Positions 60,905 through 64,000 of a stretch of 64,000 nt of DNA are shown in pieces. The stretch is from Arion vulgaris. Its lineage: Eukaryota > Mollusca > Gastropoda > Stylommatophora > Arionidae. The notes under the pieces were generated by a model. It saw only the letters and a list, made by a program, of their open reading frames with translations, searched no databases and had not been told where the DNA came from. Within the stretch, counting starts at the first letter, position 1. Every line of letters begins with the position of its first letter. The position numbers and the translations under genes were made by a program. The stretch is from NCBI GenBank assembly GCA_020796225.1, contig CM036758.1, forward strand, positions 33,378,842-33,442,841, given 5' to 3'.

Positions 60905-61490
60905 TGGTTGATTGATAGGACCGTCATCATTGCACTTCGGTGAGTAACCATATGGGCTCCGAAATCTTTCTTACACAGGTAGATCTCAGCGACAGTGCTG
61001 AAACTCAGTAGAACCGGCGAGGGTGCTAAAACTCAGTAGAACAGCGACAGTGCTAAAACTCAGTAGAACCGGCGACAGTGCTGAAACTCAGTAGAACCGG
61101 CGACAGTGCTAAAACTCAGTAGAACCGGCGACAGTGCTAAAACTCAGTAGAACCGGCGAGGGTCTACGATGTCAGTTATAAGGTGGTGAAGAAAATATTT
61201 TGTAGCAATTTTATTTTAAAATCTTTTTTTAAATGATTTTTGCATGTGCAGCGGCTTTTCGACCTGCTCTTCTCGATTTCCACTGTCAATGGTTCTTTTA
61301 TGCGCTCAACTTGAACACGAAACCTACATTTTATCGTCGGTCTCCGATTGAACTAGCAACATGATCTAATCTGATCTGATATCAGAGATCTCTTCCAAAA
61401 ATATCCCGATGACTCCTCGAAGGAGCAAACCACGTATCTTCGGAACGAGAGGCGAGCACATAACCTCTACGCCATAGAGACTCCACTTAG
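60905..61490 (-). mobile_element. SINE-D with internal 28-bp tandem expansion
   Basis: Left end ggttgattgataggaccgtc, right end the reversed tRNA head (taacctctacgccatagaga). Between them, accggcgacagtgctaaaac plus tcagtaga repeats six times (60990-61160). Confidence 0.85.
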
Positions 61491-61499
61491 TTATCCCAA

Positions 61500-62970
61500 G
61501 TTTAGGAACATCCTTCCATTATTGTTCTCTCTAAGCCACCTTGGCGTTTCCTCCTCCTCCCCTCCTATGCCTTTTGGACCCCGATTGGGTTATTTGTCTT
61601 CAACCAACTTGTGGCAAATCTTTAGCTATCCGAGCAGTTCCTTCCAGCTTTTCCGTATATCATTAATCTCTGCCTCCAAATCTTTTCTCCATATAGGTTT
61701 CCCTCTCTTTGTTTTCCTGTGGGTTCCAGGAATGTTCCCTTCTTGCTATATTTCCCTCAGATTTTATCAAGGTGTGTTCTATCTAGCACCATTGTCTTTT
61801 CTTCGTTTCTTGGTTCACTGGAATCTGTCTTGATCTCTTCCCAAGTTCGTCACTTGTGACCCTATCATACCATCTCAGTCCCTCTTTTCTGTGCAGACAC
61901 CAGTTGATGAATGTTTGCAATTTATGCATTATTATTTTAAGTCGTTCTCCATGTTTCTGACCCATGCAGCAGAACTGTTTTAGCATTGGAGTTAAATATC
62001 CTAATTTTTGTTCTAGATTTGATTTCTTTAAAACATGGCCTCATGAACACAGCTTACAGAGCAAGCTATGGGGAACTCTCGAAGAACTCCAACTGACATA
62101 CAACTTCATAGAGGCAACCCATCTCATAGTTTAGACCAGCATACAAAACCGAACGCAAAGAAGATTTCTTTAGGCTTCCATATGTTTCACAGTGCAATGA
62201 AAGCTCCTCTTGCCCTCTGTATTCTTATTTTGACATCTCTATTTGTTCCACCCTCTTTGTCCCCATTGATGCTCAAGTATGTATATGTTTCCACCTCTTG
62301 AAGTGGGATTTCACCCAGTGAGATTGGATTGTCGTTTGCGTGGTTAATTCTCAATATCTTTCTCTTTCCCTTATGAATGTTTTGCCCTAGTTGCTTGGAC
62401 TTTTGCTTCAGCGTGTTTAGCTTATCCTGCATCTGATTTTGTGTATGGGACAGAAGGACAATATCATCAGCGAAGTCCAGATCTTCTAGTTGCTCTGTCA
62501 GAGTCCATTGGATTCCATTTATGGTGTTAGTTACTGTGGTCTTCATAATCCAGTCTATTGTCAGTGAGAACAACAAATGTGATAGAAGGCCCCCTTGTCC
62601 CACTCCTGTTTTTATTACAAAAGTGTCTGTCAGTTTTCCCTCATGAAGGACTCTACATTCCGTATCAATATGTGTTGCTCTTACTAAGTTTATAATTTTA
62701 TGTGGTATACCATAGTGTCTCATCAATTTCCAAAAAGTTTCCCCATTAATGCTGTCAAAAGCCTACCCATAACCCCTAAACCCGATAGAAAATGGGAATT
62801 CAATACTTTGTTTTATTATTATGCGTAATGTGGCAATCTGGTTAGCGCAGGATCTATATGGGTTGGAAGCCTGCCTGTTTATATCTCTTAGTTTTATATC
62901 GATGGCATCTCTCAATCTCTCCAGGATGATCCTGCTTAGTATTTTCTCTGGAACTGACAGCAATCTTATT
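61500..62970 (-). mobile_element. LINE ORF2 reverse transcriptase, partial, with nested insertion
   Basis: Minus frames in order: LSVPEKILSRIILERLRDAI and NPYRSCANQIATLRIIIKQS (62963-62763); YGIPHKIINLVRATHIDTEC, TGVGQGGLLSHLLFSLTIDW, LEDLDFADDIVLLSHTQNQM (FADD catalytic motif) and VETYTYLSINGDKEGGTNRD (62726-62187); then, past an inserted element, the TVLLHGSETW-like block in broken form, LHRKEGLRWYDRVTSDELGK and stop (61783-61990). Most complete reverse transcriptase in the window: fingers, palm and thumb. A frameshift lies near 62760. 61500-61780 is probably its decayed C-terminus. Confidence 0.92.
62030..62165 (+). mobile_element. LINE-derived 3' end inserted in the reverse transcriptase
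   Basis: gatttcttta occurs before (near 62022) and after (near 62164) the insert, marking a target duplication of about 10 bp. The insert ends gcatacaaaaccgaacgcaa then GAAG. Confidence 0.8.
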
Positions 62971-63089
62971 CTTCAATAGTTATTATTATTCACTAGATAT
63001 CATTCTCTCCAATCTGCTGGTATTTCTTCGGTCTCCTAGATTCTGCTCAGTAATTTGTGCACTAGCTCTGTAGAGTATAAAATTGGACG

Positions 63090-63362
63090 AATTCAGAAGA
63101 AGTGATGAAATCAGAAATGTCTTGTCAATCACTAAATATATTGGACATACCTTGAGAAGAAATGATCAAAGAATAACAAAACAGGCATTGAAGTCAAAGG
63201 CAAAGGCTTCAAGAAAAAAAGAACGCCTAGGAAAACCCTGAAACGAACTTTGCTGAGAGAGGCAAGAAATATCGGACTCAATTCTATGGAGGAGATTGAG
63301 CGAGTAGTCCAGGACAGAGCGTTATGGAGAAATTACTTTCATGGTTTATATAAAGTATAGCG
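63090..63362 (+). mobile_element. LINE 3' end
   Basis: Broken plus frames: ERNDQRITKQALKSKAKGF-like piece, then RKTLKRTLLREARNIGLNSM and EEIERVVQDRALWRNYFHGL. The reference copy for the family seen also at 1845, 27640, 31085, 32350 and 34000. Confidence 0.8.
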
Positions 63363-63377
63363 GTACGAAAGGAATAG

Positions 63378-63662
63378 ATATAGATAGATACATAGAGATA
63401 TAGAGATATAGAGATATAGAGATATAGAGATATAGAGATATAGAGATATAGAGATATAGAGATATAGATATATAGAGATATAGAGATATAGAGATATAGA
63501 GATATAGAGATATAGAGATATCGAGATATAGAGATATAGAGATATAGATATATAGAGATATAGAGATATAGAGATATAGAGATATAGAGATATAGAGATA
63601 TAGAGATATAGAGATATAGAGATATAGAGATATAGAGATATAGAGATATAGAGATATATATA
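63378..63662. repeat. 8-bp microsatellite (agagatat), about 35 copies
   Basis: Begins at the position where sister LINE copies end in gagaggaatatatat, so it probably grew from the LINE tail. Open minus frames (SISLYLYI) are artefacts. Confidence 0.97.
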
Positions 63663-63684
63663 TGTCGAGGATAAATGCCCCTGT

Positions 63685-63925
63685 GTTGTCGGGGCTCGCA
63701 AAGGGAGCAAAGAATGGTAACACTACTACCTACAAGGCATGTCGTAAGAGGCGACTGAGGTAGGGGACTAAGGAAGCTACCCTAGTAAATAAAAAGCATC
63801 TTAGAAATCGCATGTGCTGGACTACTTCTAGGCGCATAACTGGCACAGCGTACAATCGCTCTTAGTCTCAGATCACATATAAATCACAAAGAGGGGTTAA
63901 TAAGCGTTCGATATGGAGCTGTCTG
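63685..63925 (+). mobile_element. SINE-B, full length
   Basis: gtcggggctcgcaaagggag, the core gtcgtaagaggcgactgagg, accctagtaaataaaaagca, ctaggcgcataactggcaca and atcacatataaatcacaaag. Confidence 0.88.
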
Positions 63926-64000
63926 TTGGATGAGGACACTAAAATCGATGTCAAATCGATCAAGCGATTTAGGCAGTTTGGAGTTACCCGTTGTTCAAGT
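63926..64000 (+). mobile_element. RNase H-type LINE end, cut by the window edge
   Basis: Plus frame LDEDTKIDVKSIKRFRQFGV matches 41020-41090. Confidence 0.7.

Overview
The window is animal (metazoan) nuclear DNA. It holds spliced genes with GT-AG introns, many tRNA-derived SINEs, and fragments of several non-LTR retrotransposon (LINE) lineages. It is AT-rich and very repeat-dense. LINE 3' ends of the RNase H-bearing and zinc-finger types, together with (GAA)n- and (CAAT)n-tailed SINEs, suggest a marine or lophotrochozoan-type invertebrate, but the species cannot be fixed from the sequence alone.

Three protein-coding loci stand out. (1) 152-8462 (+) is a complete six-exon proteasome subunit beta type-1 gene (PSMB1, the beta-6 subunit) encoding 238 aa. 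(2) 11257-39556 (-) is a long coiled-coil protein gene. I located sixteen coding exons, each short and mostly bounded by phase-0 introns. Upstream, at 40275-40288, lies a perfect RFX X-box, which points to a ciliary, centrosomal or sperm-flagellar protein. I could not name the family. The gene carries a partly duplicated exon (27533-27593), and its reading frame does not chain cleanly at three junctions. (3) 50392-52958 (-) is the 3' part of a class A (rhodopsin-like) peptide-type GPCR. One exon covers TM3 and the last exon covers TM4 to the C-tail. TM1-2 were not found. The coding end of this gene is tandemly multiplied in the downstream sequence.

Almost everything else is repeats. By my naming: SINE-A has a tRNA-Ser-like head and a GAA tail, and seven copies were placed here, most with clear target-site duplications. 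SINE-B is a related family sharing the central and 3' domains. SINE-C, D, E and F are tRNA-derived families with visible A/B boxes. LINE remains include reverse transcriptase C-terminal ends, RNase H ends and a C2H2-finger end. There is one internally deleted hAT relic (16016-16795) and one 659-bp foldback element flanked by TTAA (30074-30732). Tandem arrays are numerous: 8, 16, 21, 22, 28, 38, 59, 69, 75, 110 and about 120 bp units, plus (TA)n and (GTA)n. Several begin exactly inside or at the 3' end of a transposable element.

PSMB1 and the coiled-coil gene converge tail to tail. The coiled-coil gene and the GPCR lie on the same strand about 10 kb apart. Nothing in the sequence links the three genes functionally.
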